From contig JAFUJA010000026.1 in assembly GCA_017473905.1 (NCBI GenBank), positions 61,528 through 125,527 of the forward strand: 64,000 bases of DNA. The letters run 5' to 3'. Position numbers and translations under genes: made by a program. Below the pieces are notes generated by a model, which was not told the origin of the DNA, ran no database searches, and worked only from the letters and a program-made list of their open reading frames with translations. This document shows, piece by piece, positions 8,565-16,447 of this stretch (position 1 is its first letter; each line of letters starts with the position of its first letter). The stretch comes from Lachnospiraceae bacterium. Lineage in GTDB: Bacteria; Bacillota; Clostridia; Lachnospirales; Lachnospiraceae.

Positions 8565-8813
8565 TTGAAAGCGTATATCGAAGAACGTGCCATTGCAGTG
8601 GCACATTTTATTATTGAAAACAACGCTACCGTGCGTCAGGCAGCCAAGAAATTCGGCATCAGTAAAAGCAGTGTCCATGTGGACTTAACCACACGTCTGG
8701 AAAGTATCGACCCCTGTCTTTCCAGAGAGGTAAGAAAAGTACTTGATGTGAACAAGGCAGAAAGACATATCAGAGGCGGTCAGGCAACAAAGGAGAAATA
8801 TTTACATAGTTAA
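8565..8813 (+). CDS. spoIIID: Sporulation transcription regulator SpoIIID
   Basis: An 82-residue DNA-binding protein colinear with Bacillus SpoIIID. Recognisable parts are KAYIEERAIAVAHFIIENN, the helix-turn-helix RQAAKKFGISKSSVHVDLT, and the C-terminal RHIRGGQATKEKY. In Bacillus it acts in the mother cell between sigma-E and sigma-K. TTG at 8565 is chosen because GGGTGG is 8 nt upstream and the protein then begins where the family begins; an ATG at 8541 lies inside the hairpin loop. Its position after a terminator suggests its own, sporulation-specific promoter, which I could not place with confidence. Confidence 0.93.
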   Translation: MKAYIEERAIAVAHFIIENNATVRQAAKKFGISKSSVHVDLTTRLESIDPCLSREVRKVLDVNKAERHIRGGQATKEKYLHS

Positions 8814-8867
8814 GAAGAAAAATAAAAGATCTTCTTATATTTAGCTCCTTACAGGTAACGGGTTTGC

Positions 8868-8896
8868 TTGCGGCAGGAACTCTTTTATGTTATAAT
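8868..8896 (+). promoter_or_regulatory. Sigma-A promoter (extended -10) of the SseB-domain gene
   Basis: TTGCGG (8868-8873), a 17-nt spacer and TATAAT (8891-8896) preceded by TGT, an extended -10. The resulting leader holds a 7-bp hairpin (GGGCCAT 8921-8927 with ATGGCCC 8934-8940) before the ATG at 8971. Confidence 0.6.
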
Positions 8897-8970
8897 CACA
8901 ATTAGCGTGAAAACGTACAGGGGCCATTCGGCTATGGCCCTTGTTATGGAAGAAAGGTTTGGTATGAAAA

Positions 8971-9993
8971 ATGACACCGGAAGAAAAATTACAGATACAG
9001 TCCAGAGGCGTTGAAATCTGTCAGAGATTTCTTATGAGAGAAGCCGGTATTACCGAGGAAGAATATCGTGCATTAACAATTCAGGATTTATGTGTATTAA
9101 TTACAAATGCACGTATGTTAATTAAAAAAGCAAACTATAGGGATGACAAGGAACTTTGTCTTACCTTAAATGAACATATCTGGGACATGCATACAAAGCT
9201 GATTGCTAAAATCAAAGCGGCTGAAAATGTATATATCATCATCGACCAGAGCACGAGATTCCCTTACATCGATAACAAAGATAACGGAATTTTATTATTC
9301 TCCCGCAAAGTATTTGCTGATGATTATGTGGAAGAAATGGCAGTGAAACAGTTCCGCAGATTTGAAGTGCTTGAAATTTCCAAGCTTATGCAGACCATGT
9401 ATATTGCACAGACCTTTTTTATGTATGGTGTAAAAGGTGTTCATGTGGACCGTTCTCTCGTTGGTTGCTTTTTGGAAGCAAACGATTTCGTTGCTGAGCC
9501 TGACGTTAAGAAAATGGATCCCGCACTTGTGCCCGTTATGAACCCTGATTTTATGCGTGCATATTTAAAATATTCCCAGGAGATTCTCTGGAAGGTAGAC
9601 TACCCTGAGAGAAAGGAAGTTCTTGAAGAACTCGAAAAGGATATGGCTATGGCAATGAAGGATGCCAGATTCTTAATTCCTGCAAAGGGACTTCCCGGAG
9701 AAGCTGCAGTTGATCGTAAGCTTACGGAAGAAGAAAGCGAGAAACTTGCATTTGCTGTTCTTTCCGGTGCTGACGGTAAGAGAGCGCTTCCCGTATTTTC
9801 AGATTGGGAGCAGTTCAAAATTGCTTATTCGGATGTTGATTACAAAGGCTTCATTATTCCTTACGCGGATTTAGCAGATTTGTTCCGTAAAAATGGCACT
9901 TTTGACGCAATTGTGTTCAATTACAGAAAATGTCCCATGGAATTAAATAAACAGTCTCTGGAAAGACTTGAAAAATTAATGAATGTGGATTGA
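8971..9993 (+). CDS. SseB-domain protein of unknown function
   Basis: A 340-residue cytoplasmic protein with no signal peptide or membrane segment. The N-terminal two thirds are helical and charged and not recognised. The last about 90 residues (ALPVFSDWEQFKIAYSDVDY, GFIIPYADLADLFR, AIVFNY) look like the SseB N-terminal domain, a family named for enhanced serine sensitivity in E. coli whose biochemical role is poorly known. An ATG 8 nt upstream (8963) opens a different frame that closes quickly and is rejected. Separated from guaA by a short gap with a separate promoter. Confidence 0.7.
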   Translation: MTPEEKLQIQSRGVEICQRFLMREAGITEEEYRALTIQDLCVLITNARMLIKKANYRDDKELCLTLNEHIWDMHTKLIAKIKAAENVYIIIDQSTRFPYIDNKDNGILLFSRKVFADDYVEEMAVKQFRRFEVLEISKLMQTMYIAQTFFMYGVKGVHVDRSLVGCFLEANDFVAEPDVKKMDPALVPVMNPDFMRAYLKYSQEILWKVDYPERKEVLEELEKDMAMAMKDARFLIPAKGLPGEAAVDRKLTEEESEKLAFAVLSGADGKRALPVFSDWEQFKIAYSDVDYKGFIIPYADLADLFRKNGTFDAIVFNYRKCPMELNKQSLERLEKLMNVD

Positions 9994-10018
9994 TTTTTTG
10001 TAAAACAGTCATTATAAT
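9990..10018 (+). promoter_or_regulatory. Sigma-A promoter of guaA
   Basis: TTGATT (9990-9995), a 17-nt spacer and TATAAT (10013-10018). The leader contains the 13-nt palindrome GTGAGTCACTCAC (10038-10050) just before the GAGGAGG ribosome binding site; its role is unknown. Confidence 0.65.
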
Positions 10019-10063
10019 ACTTTTTGTAAAAAAAGTTGTGAGTCACTCACGAGGAGGAAAAAA

Positions 10064-11047
10064 ATGGATTCAAACAAGAGACCCGAAACAATGGAACGTA
10101 TTGTAACTCCTGCACTTGCAGAGCAGTTTATTGAAGAACAGGTGGCAGCAGTACGTGCCCAGGTTGGCGACAAAAAAGTTTTACTGGCACTTTCCGGCGG
10201 TGTTGACAGCTCAGTTGTTGCAGCCCTTTTAATTAAGGCAATCGGCAAGCAGCTGGTATGCGTACATGTTAACCACGGCTTAATGCGCAAAGGAGAAAGC
10301 GAGCAGGTGGTGGAAGTATTCCGCAATCAGCTTGATGCTAACTTAATCTACATCGATGCAACAGACCGTTTCCTGGACAAGCTTGCAGGCGTTGCAGAAC
10401 CCGAAAAGAAGCGTAAAATCATCGGTGAAGAATTTGTACGTGTGTTTGAAGAAGAATCCGGCAAGGTAGACGGGATTTCATTCCTTGCACAGGGAACCAT
10501 TTATCCCGATATTTTAGAGTCAGACGGTGTAAAAGCTCACCACAACGTAGGTGGACTTCCTGAAGACTTCAAGTTCGAAGGTCTTGTAGAGCCTGTGAAA
10601 TTACTTTTCAAAGATGAGGTTCGTGTGGTAGGTAAGGCACTTGGTCTTCCCGCAGAAATGGTTGATCGTCAGCCCTTCCCCGGTCCCGGACTTGGTGTAC
10701 GTTGTACAGGTGCGATTACAAGAGACCGTTTACATGCTCTTCGTGAATCCGATGCAATTCTCAGAGAGGAATTTGTAAAGGCAGGTTTAGATAAAGAGAT
10801 TTGGCAGTTCTTCACTGTAGTTCCCGATATTACATCCACCGGTGTTAAGGATGGTAAGCGTCTGGATTACTGGCCCGTAATCATCCGTGCCGTAAATACA
10901 GTAGATGCAATGCACTGCACAGTTCCCCGCATTGACTGGGAAATTTTAGAAAAGATTACTAATCGTATTTTGAGCGAGGTTGACGGCGTATGTCGTGTAT
11001 GCTACGACATGAGTCCTAAGCCGATTGCAACGATTGAGTGGGAATAA
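10064..11047 (+). CDS. guaA: GMP synthetase, ATP-pyrophosphatase subunit (no glutaminase domain)
   Basis: A 327-residue enzyme converting XMP to GMP with ATP. It has the PP-loop LALSGGVDSSV, the dimerisation-domain motif RQPFPGPGLGVRC, and the canonical C-terminus KPIATIEWE. Standard bacterial GuaA is about 510-525 residues because a glutamine amidotransferase domain precedes this part; here the protein starts directly before the PP-loop domain with its own strong GAGGAGG site, so that domain is absent. Either free ammonia is used or a separate glutaminase subunit is encoded elsewhere, as in archaeal split enzymes. The 3' end is the attachment site of the following island: the last codons and stop lie within the 17-bp repeat. 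Confidence 0.9.
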   Translation: MDSNKRPETMERIVTPALAEQFIEEQVAAVRAQVGDKKVLLALSGGVDSSVVAALLIKAIGKQLVCVHVNHGLMRKGESEQVVEVFRNQLDANLIYIDATDRFLDKLAGVAEPEKKRKIIGEEFVRVFEEESGKVDGISFLAQGTIYPDILESDGVKAHHNVGGLPEDFKFEGLVEPVKLLFKDEVRVVGKALGLPAEMVDRQPFPGPGLGVRCTGAITRDRLHALRESDAILREEFVKAGLDKEIWQFFTVVPDITSTGVKDGKRLDYWPVIIRAVNTVDAMHCTVPRIDWEILEKITNRILSEVDGVCRVCYDMSPKPIATIEWE

Positions 11048-11052
11048 TCGCG
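11036..11052 (+). repeat. attL-type direct repeat within the guaA 3' end
   Basis: GAGTGGGAATAATCGCG spans the guaA codons for E-W-E and its TAA stop. The partner is at 19369-19385 with TGA in place of TAA, so guaA keeps the same C-terminus with either copy. Confidence 0.65.
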
Positions 11053-11080
11053 ACTGGCTACGAGAAGCTTAAATAAGTAT

Positions 11081-11121
11081 AAAAATACCCGGGGCAAATA
11101 TATTTGCTACCGGGTATTTTT
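11081..11121 (+). terminator. Terminator downstream of guaA
   Basis: AAAAATACCCGG (11081-11092) pairs with CCGGGTATTTTT (11110-11121); the loop itself contains the palindrome GCAAATATATTTGC. It can work in both directions. Confidence 0.75.
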
Positions 11122-11145
11122 ATGCTTATTTCCAAGCGGCGACAG

Positions 11146-11185
11146 CCCGCGTACGAGCGACTTTGTCGCGAGTTCGCGCTCGGGT
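11146..11185. repeat. GC-rich branched hairpin
   Basis: GCGAC-TTT-GTCGC (11157-11169) forms a perfect inner stem within an outer CCCG/CGGG pairing. It contrasts with the AT-rich surroundings and resembles the REP-like hairpins seen again at about 19480-19650 on the other side of the element. Confidence 0.4.
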
Positions 11186-11202
11186 TGTAGCAGATATAAG
11201 TT

Positions 11203-11249
11203 GAGCCAAGAAATGCTGAATTTTCGGCGTTTCTTGGCTCTTGTTTTTT
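11203..11249 (+). terminator. Second terminator at the left end of the island
   Basis: GAGCCAAGAAA (11203-11213) pairs perfectly with TTTCTTGGCTC (11230-11240), followed by TTGTTTTTT. It insulates the island from guaA transcription. Confidence 0.75.
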
Positions 11250-11253
11250 GGTG

Positions 11254-11272
11254 TGACAATCAAATGACAATA
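11254..11272 (+). repeat. Subterminal direct repeat, left copy
   Basis: TGACAATCAAATGACAATA, internally two TGACAA units 5 nt apart. A 17/19 copy lies at 19248-19266 in the same orientation, near the other end of the element. Plausible integrase arm-binding sites. Confidence 0.45.
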
Positions 11273-11300
11273 AATTTTAAATAATAAGATTTGTTTTTGC

Positions 11301-13352
11301 TTAGCGGATTCCTAAACGTATTCTAGTTTTTTCAAGTTCTAACTCTAATGCTTCAAAAGAAATAACATTTAAACTAATAACAGTTTCGCAATAGGAAATA
11401 ATTATTGTTTTTAGTTGGTTGAAGATATGATATATTTCGGTTTGTTTGGTAGTCAAGTCGTATATGCTTTTTCCGTAATGAATTAATGGATTTCTATATT
11501 TTTCTCTAAGTATTCTGAAATGCTCGCATTTCTGGTGATAATCCGTTTTGTTTATAGCAACAAAGGGTAGGACGTGCGATTTAAGATATTTGCCTTCAGT
11601 ATCATTTGGATCAAGCATGTCAAGAATGTCAAACATGTATGTTATTTGGATTGTATAATCACTTATGTAATAACAGTCTACTACTCGTTTGAGTGCATTT
11701 TTGCATAACATAGCAATCTCATCAGTACGTGTATTAAATATTGCATTAAAAAGCAGAATATTATCTATTTGAAAATCCTTTTTTATTATAAAAGAATCTG
11801 GAGAACAGCAATATTGAGAAAACACTTTCCCAGGAATAGGATGAATTATATTCTCGATGTCATCTAGCATAAACGCAAAGCGTATATTATCTTTAATTCC
11901 AGCAAGAGAGGGAAGTGAATTGCGTTGACTTATATCTAATGTAGATAGAATAATGTAGTCTAACCCATGATTAATTTTGTCACAAATTATATCTGCAAAT
12001 GAAGAATATGATTTAAAATCCCAGTTAGTATCTTTCAAAAAAGGTTCATCAACTATTATTGCAATAGCGGAACGTGAATTTATTTCCTGCACTTCACACA
12101 GTTTTATGGTATTTAGTATAATATCTAGATCATTTGCAGTAAATGTTGTAAACTGTTCATCTAGTTCTAATGTGGTATTATTCCATTCGATTATAGGATA
12201 TTCAGATTGTGTAGAAAGAGTATCTTCCATTACATCTAAATATACATAGCTCCAATAATACTTAGAAAAATTGCTGACTGAGTTTATTGGAAGATAAATA
12301 ATATTTCCTTGTTTTAGAGTAAATTCAATATCAAAATTTTGCATTTCAGCAAAAAAAACATGCTTTTGGGAATCCAGAAAACCTAAGTCAGGGTTTGTTG
12401 TTGACATGATTTCATCGCTAGGAGCTTTATACTCAAAAAGGGTTACTTTTTGAGTTAAGTCTGTTTCAAGTTCACTCATAGTAGTGATTCCAGAAGAGAT
12501 TACTGCTACGCAAAAATCATGAATCAGCAATAATAAATTTTGTAGAAGAGCATTAATCTTATTGAGTGGAATCATTTCATTTAAGTTTTTGCCTTTGTGT
12601 ATGATTTCAGTTCTAACTTCCTTGGAATAAAAATAAAACTGATGATTTAATACATCATACTTGTGTTGTGAATTAGAAACATAGCTAATAATACGTTTCT
12701 TACGATCCTGAAAGTGCATATAGCCTTGTCCCCCCATTCTTTCTACTGTCGAAAATAAATAGCAGAAACACCTATTGAGGTCTGTTATGTGAAATGAAAA
12801 ACATGCGCGTGATAAGATTGAGCGATACTCCATGTAAACTTCATCAGTACGAGATGAATTGAAAATTTTGTAGCTATCTTCATATTGATAGTTGTTTAGG
12901 TGATTGAGTTCGAGCCCTATGCCGGGTTGTAATGAATAAAAATAAGGAGATAATGAAAACTCAGATAGAGTATCGTCTTCACTTTTATAAAAGAATGCGT
13001 ATCTAGTATTAGCTACAATTCCAGGTATTCCAGGCAGAGTATCACGTAAATCTATTCGACAAAAATTGAATCTAATATAGTCAAGAGCTCGATTCACAGT
13101 ATCTATTGCGAGTTCAAAATCAACTTCACAAGGATTCTGAATAGTGGTTTTAACAAAACCAAAATTTACAAGGCATTCACACGAATGAGTATAGAAACTG
13201 GGATTTGATTTAATAATGGAATATATCTCGGGATAATTTTCTTTGCACTCTTCAACTTGCTCAATTTGGTATAAAGGGATAAGTATTGTATCTTTAAAAA
13301 CCAGATTCTGTTTTATAATTAAATTTGTAATAGGTATTAAAAAATATGACAT
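11301..13352 (-). CDS. Tandem two-HEPN-like domain protein, candidate defence RNase
   Basis: A 683-residue protein of no family I can name. It is a full internal duplication: residues about 1-300 and 340-683 share the same order of motifs. Compare LPGIPGI (106-112) with LPSLAGI (480-486), RTDE (168-171) with RTDE (542-545), and the C-terminal helices CVAVISSG with CETVISLN. Each half ends in an R-x4-H motif, RTEIIH (247-252) and RNPLIH (620-625), set between helices as in HEPN ribonucleases. No signal peptide or membrane segment. It starts 7 nt after the end of the broken XRE gene on the same strand, so the two were probably an operon. AT-rich. HEPN proteins in islands with restriction systems are often toxins or abortive-infection RNases; that role is inference. 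Confidence 0.6.
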   Translation of the reverse strand: MSYFLIPITNLIIKQNLVFKDTILIPLYQIEQVEECKENYPEIYSIIKSNPSFYTHSCECLVNFGFVKTTIQNPCEVDFELAIDTVNRALDYIRFNFCRIDLRDTLPGIPGIVANTRYAFFYKSEDDTLSEFSLSPYFYSLQPGIGLELNHLNNYQYEDSYKIFNSSRTDEVYMEYRSILSRACFSFHITDLNRCFCYLFSTVERMGGQGYMHFQDRKKRIISYVSNSQHKYDVLNHQFYFYSKEVRTEIIHKGKNLNEMIPLNKINALLQNLLLLIHDFCVAVISSGITTMSELETDLTQKVTLFEYKAPSDEIMSTTNPDLGFLDSQKHVFFAEMQNFDIEFTLKQGNIIYLPINSVSNFSKYYWSYVYLDVMEDTLSTQSEYPIIEWNNTTLELDEQFTTFTANDLDIILNTIKLCEVQEINSRSAIAIIVDEPFLKDTNWDFKSYSSFADIICDKINHGLDYIILSTLDISQRNSLPSLAGIKDNIRFAFMLDDIENIIHPIPGKVFSQYCCSPDSFIIKKDFQIDNILLFNAIFNTRTDEIAMLCKNALKRVVDCYYISDYTIQITYMFDILDMLDPNDTEGKYLKSHVLPFVAINKTDYHQKCEHFRILREKYRNPLIHYGKSIYDLTTKQTEIYHIFNQLKTIIISYCETVISLNVISFEALELELEKTRIRLGIR

Positions 13353-13359
13353 AGAATTT

Positions 13360-13999
13360 TTACTCTTTCTTCGGTTTCCTTTTCCTCTTCACATAAGAGA
13401 AATCCGGAAACAAGTCTTTAGACAATTCTGCAGTTTCTTCAGCAACTTCATTTTTTATCCATATTCTGAACCGATAAAGGTTCATCATCAAGATTCAATG
13501 AAATAATTTGTTCTTTATTCGGGTCAACCGGATTTGATGGAAATCTTATTTCTTTGTAGAAATAATCTGATTCTGTTATTTCTACATCTTCCAATTTATC
13601 TCGTAAACGAGCCCAATACTCAACCATCTTTCGGAAGGTATCAAGGTCTTCCTATGGACGGGGATCAGAGCTTGGTAGTCGTTCTTCAAATTTAAAAATC
13701 AGTTCGCCATCTTTCATGGTGGGACGCAGTCCGTATGCCCATTCAATGTCAAATAGTACATGAAGTGCACTGAACATATTTGCCACATCCGGATCGGACA
13801 AGGCGTAGAAGCTGACATTTAGGTTGTTGGCTATGTTCAGTAATGTTGCTGCATCCGGATATCTGTTTCCCAGTTCATAATTGCGGATGGTGGATTCATT
13901 TAAGCCACATTTATCGGCTAATTCTTTTTGTGTCATATCGGCTGCAATTCTAAAGTTTCTAATCAAATAGCCTACCCGGCTGGTGAATTTCTCGCCCAT
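13360..13999 (-). pseudogene. XRE-family regulator with in-frame TAG and a later frameshift
   Basis: On the minus strand from ATG at 13999. The first 115 codons give an XRE helix-turn-helix (TQKELADKCGLNESTIRNYE) and a following domain ending LPSSDPRP, then TAG at 13654-13652. The same frame continues EDLDTFRKMVEYWARLRDKL for 67 more codons to TGA at 13450-13448; a run of six A residues there, if read as five, restores a third segment ending KRKRKPKKE with TAA at 13362-13360. So the gene has a nonsense codon and a frameshift. The N-terminal 115 residues may still bind DNA. It is divergent from the excisionase-like gene with two operator-like repeats between, as in phage lysogeny switches. Confidence 0.7.
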
Positions 14000-14053
14000 G
14001 ATAACTGCTCCTTGTAAGTAAAATTTCTAAAGGTAAATCGTGTAACTATATTC

Positions 14054-14125
14054 ATTATAACACAAACAGTGCAAAAATGAACTGTTATGATACAGGGGAA
14101 TAAAACAGTACAGAAATGAACTGAA
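14054..14125. promoter_or_regulatory. Divergent regulatory region with two operator-like repeats
   Basis: Two copies of the unit AACAGT-N10-ACTG lie at 14065-14086 and 14104-14125; the first is an inverted repeat (AACAGT with ACTGTT). The minus-strand -10 TATAAT of the XRE gene is at 14059-14054, so the first copy would cover its -35 region. Most likely the binding sites of the XRE protein. Confidence 0.6.
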
Positions 14126-14152
14126 AAGAAAAAAGAGAGGAGGTATGTTTTC

Positions 14153-14353
14153 ATGGAAAGCAAAAGATTTTTAACTGCAACAGATGTGCAGGAGATGTTG
14201 GGAGTGTCGCTATCATACGCCTACAAGCTGATTCGTAAATTGAATGCGGAACAGGAAGCAAAAGGTCTTGTGACCATCAAAGGACGTATTAGTAGCAAAT
14301 ATCTTATGAAGCGAATATACGGCTTGTGTGACGAAGAGAAGGAGGTGGGATAA
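14153..14353 (+). CDS. Small excisionase-like helix-turn-helix protein
   Basis: A 66-residue protein with the winged-helix start FLTATDVQEMLGVSLSYAYK, typical of MerR-like/excisionase DNA-binding domains found beside tyrosine integrases. The AGGAGG site precedes the ATG and the integrase pseudogene starts directly after its stop. Likely recombination directionality factor, or transcriptional activator of the element. Confidence 0.75.
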   Translation: MESKRFLTATDVQEMLGVSLSYAYKLIRKLNAEQEAKGLVTIKGRISSKYLMKRIYGLCDEEKEVG

Positions 14354-15163
14354 GTGGCTGTTATCAAAAATCAGAAAACCGGAATGTGGAAAGTGCGTAC
14401 TTATTACAAGGACCTGACCGGGGAACGAAAACAGAAAACTAAAAGGGGCTTTGCAAAGAAATGCGAAGCCCTAGAATGAGAACGAAATTTTAAACTAAAG
14501 GATGACCAAAGTATCAGCATGGCGTTTGGTAGTTTTGTGGAGATTTATTTGAATGATTTGGAATCTCGAATTAAGAAGAACACGTTTCTTACCAAGAAGC
14601 ACATTATTGAGACTAAGCTTCTCCCCTATTTTGGGAAACGTAAGTTGGATGAAATAAGGACTGCGGATGCTATTAGGTGGCAAAATGAGATGATGAAATT
14701 GTCGAAAGCCAATGGAGAGTTGTTTTCACCAACATATCTGAAAACGATTCATAATCAGTTAAGTGCTATCCTAAATCATGCAGTGAATTTCTACGGACTA
14801 AAAGATAATGTAGCAAGGAAAGCCGGATATATAGGTAAGAAGGAAAGTGGTGAAATGGAGTTCTGGACACAGAATGAATTTCAGGCATTTTTGGAATGTG
14901 TGGCGGATAAATCGTTGTCATATTATGCATTTGAAATTCTCTATTGGACAGGCATTCGTGAAGGAGAGCTGCGGGCACTGACACCGAAGGACTTTGATTT
15001 TCAGAAGAATACATTGCAAATCAATAAGTCCTATCAGAGATTGGAAGGGGAAGATGTGATTACGGAACCGAAAACACCTAAAAGCAACAGAATAATTGTA
15101 ATGCCGGATTTTCTTGCAATAGAGATGCATTGCGTGCCAATTAGTGATTTGTCAAATTTGTGA
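14354..15163 (+). pseudogene. Tyrosine integrase, interrupted and truncated
   Basis: GTG at 14354 follows GGAGGTGG and opens an integrase N-terminal arm-binding domain (KTGMWKVRTYYKDLTGE). Codon 42 is TGA (14477-14479) where this family usually has Trp in the A-L-E-W-E motif. The same frame then continues through the core-binding domain (FLTKKHIIETKLLPYFGKR) into the catalytic domain with the first Arg in YWTGIREGELRAL, and stops after MPDFLAIEMHCVPISDLSNL. The second catalytic box (H-x-x-R) and the nucleophilic Tyr are missing; Tn916-like integrases are about 380-400 residues, this frame is 269. Two independent inactivating changes. Confidence 0.85.
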
Positions 15164-15165
15164 GT

Positions 15166-15194
15166 GGAGGTGTGATGCACCTCTGCTTTTTTTG
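15166..15194 (+). terminator. Terminator after the integrase remnant
   Basis: GAGGTG (15167-15172) and CACCTC (15178-15183) with a 5-nt loop, followed by TGCTTTTTTTG. Confidence 0.7.
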
Positions 15195-15237
15195 TTTTAT
15201 GGGTTAACATAAAAGTACTGAAAAAGTCAAAATTGGT

Positions 15238-15266
15238 TTGAATATTTTAAGGGCATTTGATATAAT
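15238..15266 (+). promoter_or_regulatory. Promoter of the restriction-modification operon
   Basis: TTGAAT (15238-15243), a 17-nt spacer and TATAAT (15261-15266); a second TATAAT is at 15272-15277. The leader to the methyltransferase ATG is about 140 nt and AT-rich; I see nothing else in 15195-15412. Confidence 0.55.
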
Positions 15267-15412
15267 TTTTTTATAATGGTAATTCCTTTGTTTGACAGAA
15301 ATATTAAGCAAGATTTGTAATGTGCTTGATTGTCAGGTTAAGGATATTATGGTATTAAGTGGGGAAGTAAGTGCATAGTAACGTAGACTAAAGTGAAAGA
15401 TAGGATGGAAAA

Positions 15413-16447
15413 ATGTATACATCAATAGAATTATTTGCAGGAGCAGGTGGCTTAGCATTAGGAGTTGAAAAGGCCGGGTTTAATACGATTGGATTGATTG
15501 AATTTGATAAAGATGCAGCGGATACCCTAAAGAAAAATCGTCCAAATTGGAATGTTATTCATGACGATATAGCGAATATTTCTGCATTAGACTTAGAAGA
15601 ATATTTTGGGATTAAATCGGGAGAATTGGATTTATTATCTGGAGGAGCACCGTGTCAGGCATTTTCTTATGCGGGAAAAAGACTTGGTCTAGAAGATGCA
15701 AGAGGAACTTTGTTCTATCATTACGCACTGTTTTTAGAAAAGCTACAACCTAAAATGTTTTTGTTTGAGAACGTGAGAGGTTTGTTGACGCATGATAAGG
15801 GCAAAACATATAGTACAATGCTTAATATTTTTTCTAATGCGGGATATACAATTGTTAGGCAAGTTTTGAATGCGTGGAATTATGGTGCTCCACAGAAGAG
15901 AGAACGATTGATTACAATAGGAATTAGAAATGATTTAGTTGATAAGACAGAGTATAAATTTCCAGAACCACATGAATACAAACCAGTCTTACGAGATGTT
16001 TTATTAGATTGTCCAAAGGGACCAGGGGTTCCATACGGTGAGAAGAAACGAAAGATTTTTGAACTTGTTCCACCGGGAGGATACTGGCGAGATATTGATC
16101 CAGAAGTTGCAAAAGAATATATGAAAAGTTGTTGGGAGATGGAAGGAGGAAGAACTGGAATTTTGCGAAGAATGAGCTTGGACGAGCCATCATTGACAGT
16201 TCTTACATCACCTTCACAGAAGCAAACAGAAAGATGCCATCCGCTTGAAGCAAGACCTTTTACGGTACGGGAAAACGCTAGATGTCAAATGTTCCCGGAT
16301 GATTGGGAGTTTTGTGGAAATGTTTCATCGCAGTATAAGCAAGTAGGTAACGCAGTACCGGTGAGTTTGGCATATGATGTTGCTAAAGAAATTTATAAAT
16401 CATTAGAATTGCTCAAGAAAAATGAAAGGAATAAAAAGGCTATATGA
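15413..16447 (+). CDS. DNA (cytosine-5) methyltransferase of a type II restriction system
   Basis: A 344-residue C5 methyltransferase. Motif I is IELFAGAGGLALG at the N-terminus, motif IV is GGAPCQAFSYAGKR with the catalytic Cys81, motif VI is FENVRG (118-123), and motif X near the C-terminus is QVGNAVPVSLA. The stop overlaps the start of the endonuclease gene by 4 nt. Eco47II-family partners recognise GGWCC or GGNCC, so the likely mark is 5-methylcytosine within such a site. AT-rich compared with the flanking core genes. Confidence 0.93.
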   Translation: MYTSIELFAGAGGLALGVEKAGFNTIGLIEFDKDAADTLKKNRPNWNVIHDDIANISALDLEEYFGIKSGELDLLSGGAPCQAFSYAGKRLGLEDARGTLFYHYALFLEKLQPKMFLFENVRGLLTHDKGKTYSTMLNIFSNAGYTIVRQVLNAWNYGAPQKRERLITIGIRNDLVDKTEYKFPEPHEYKPVLRDVLLDCPKGPGVPYGEKKRKIFELVPPGGYWRDIDPEVAKEYMKSCWEMEGGRTGILRRMSLDEPSLTVLTSPSQKQTERCHPLEARPFTVRENARCQMFPDDWEFCGNVSSQYKQVGNAVPVSLAYDVAKEIYKSLELLKKNERNKKAI

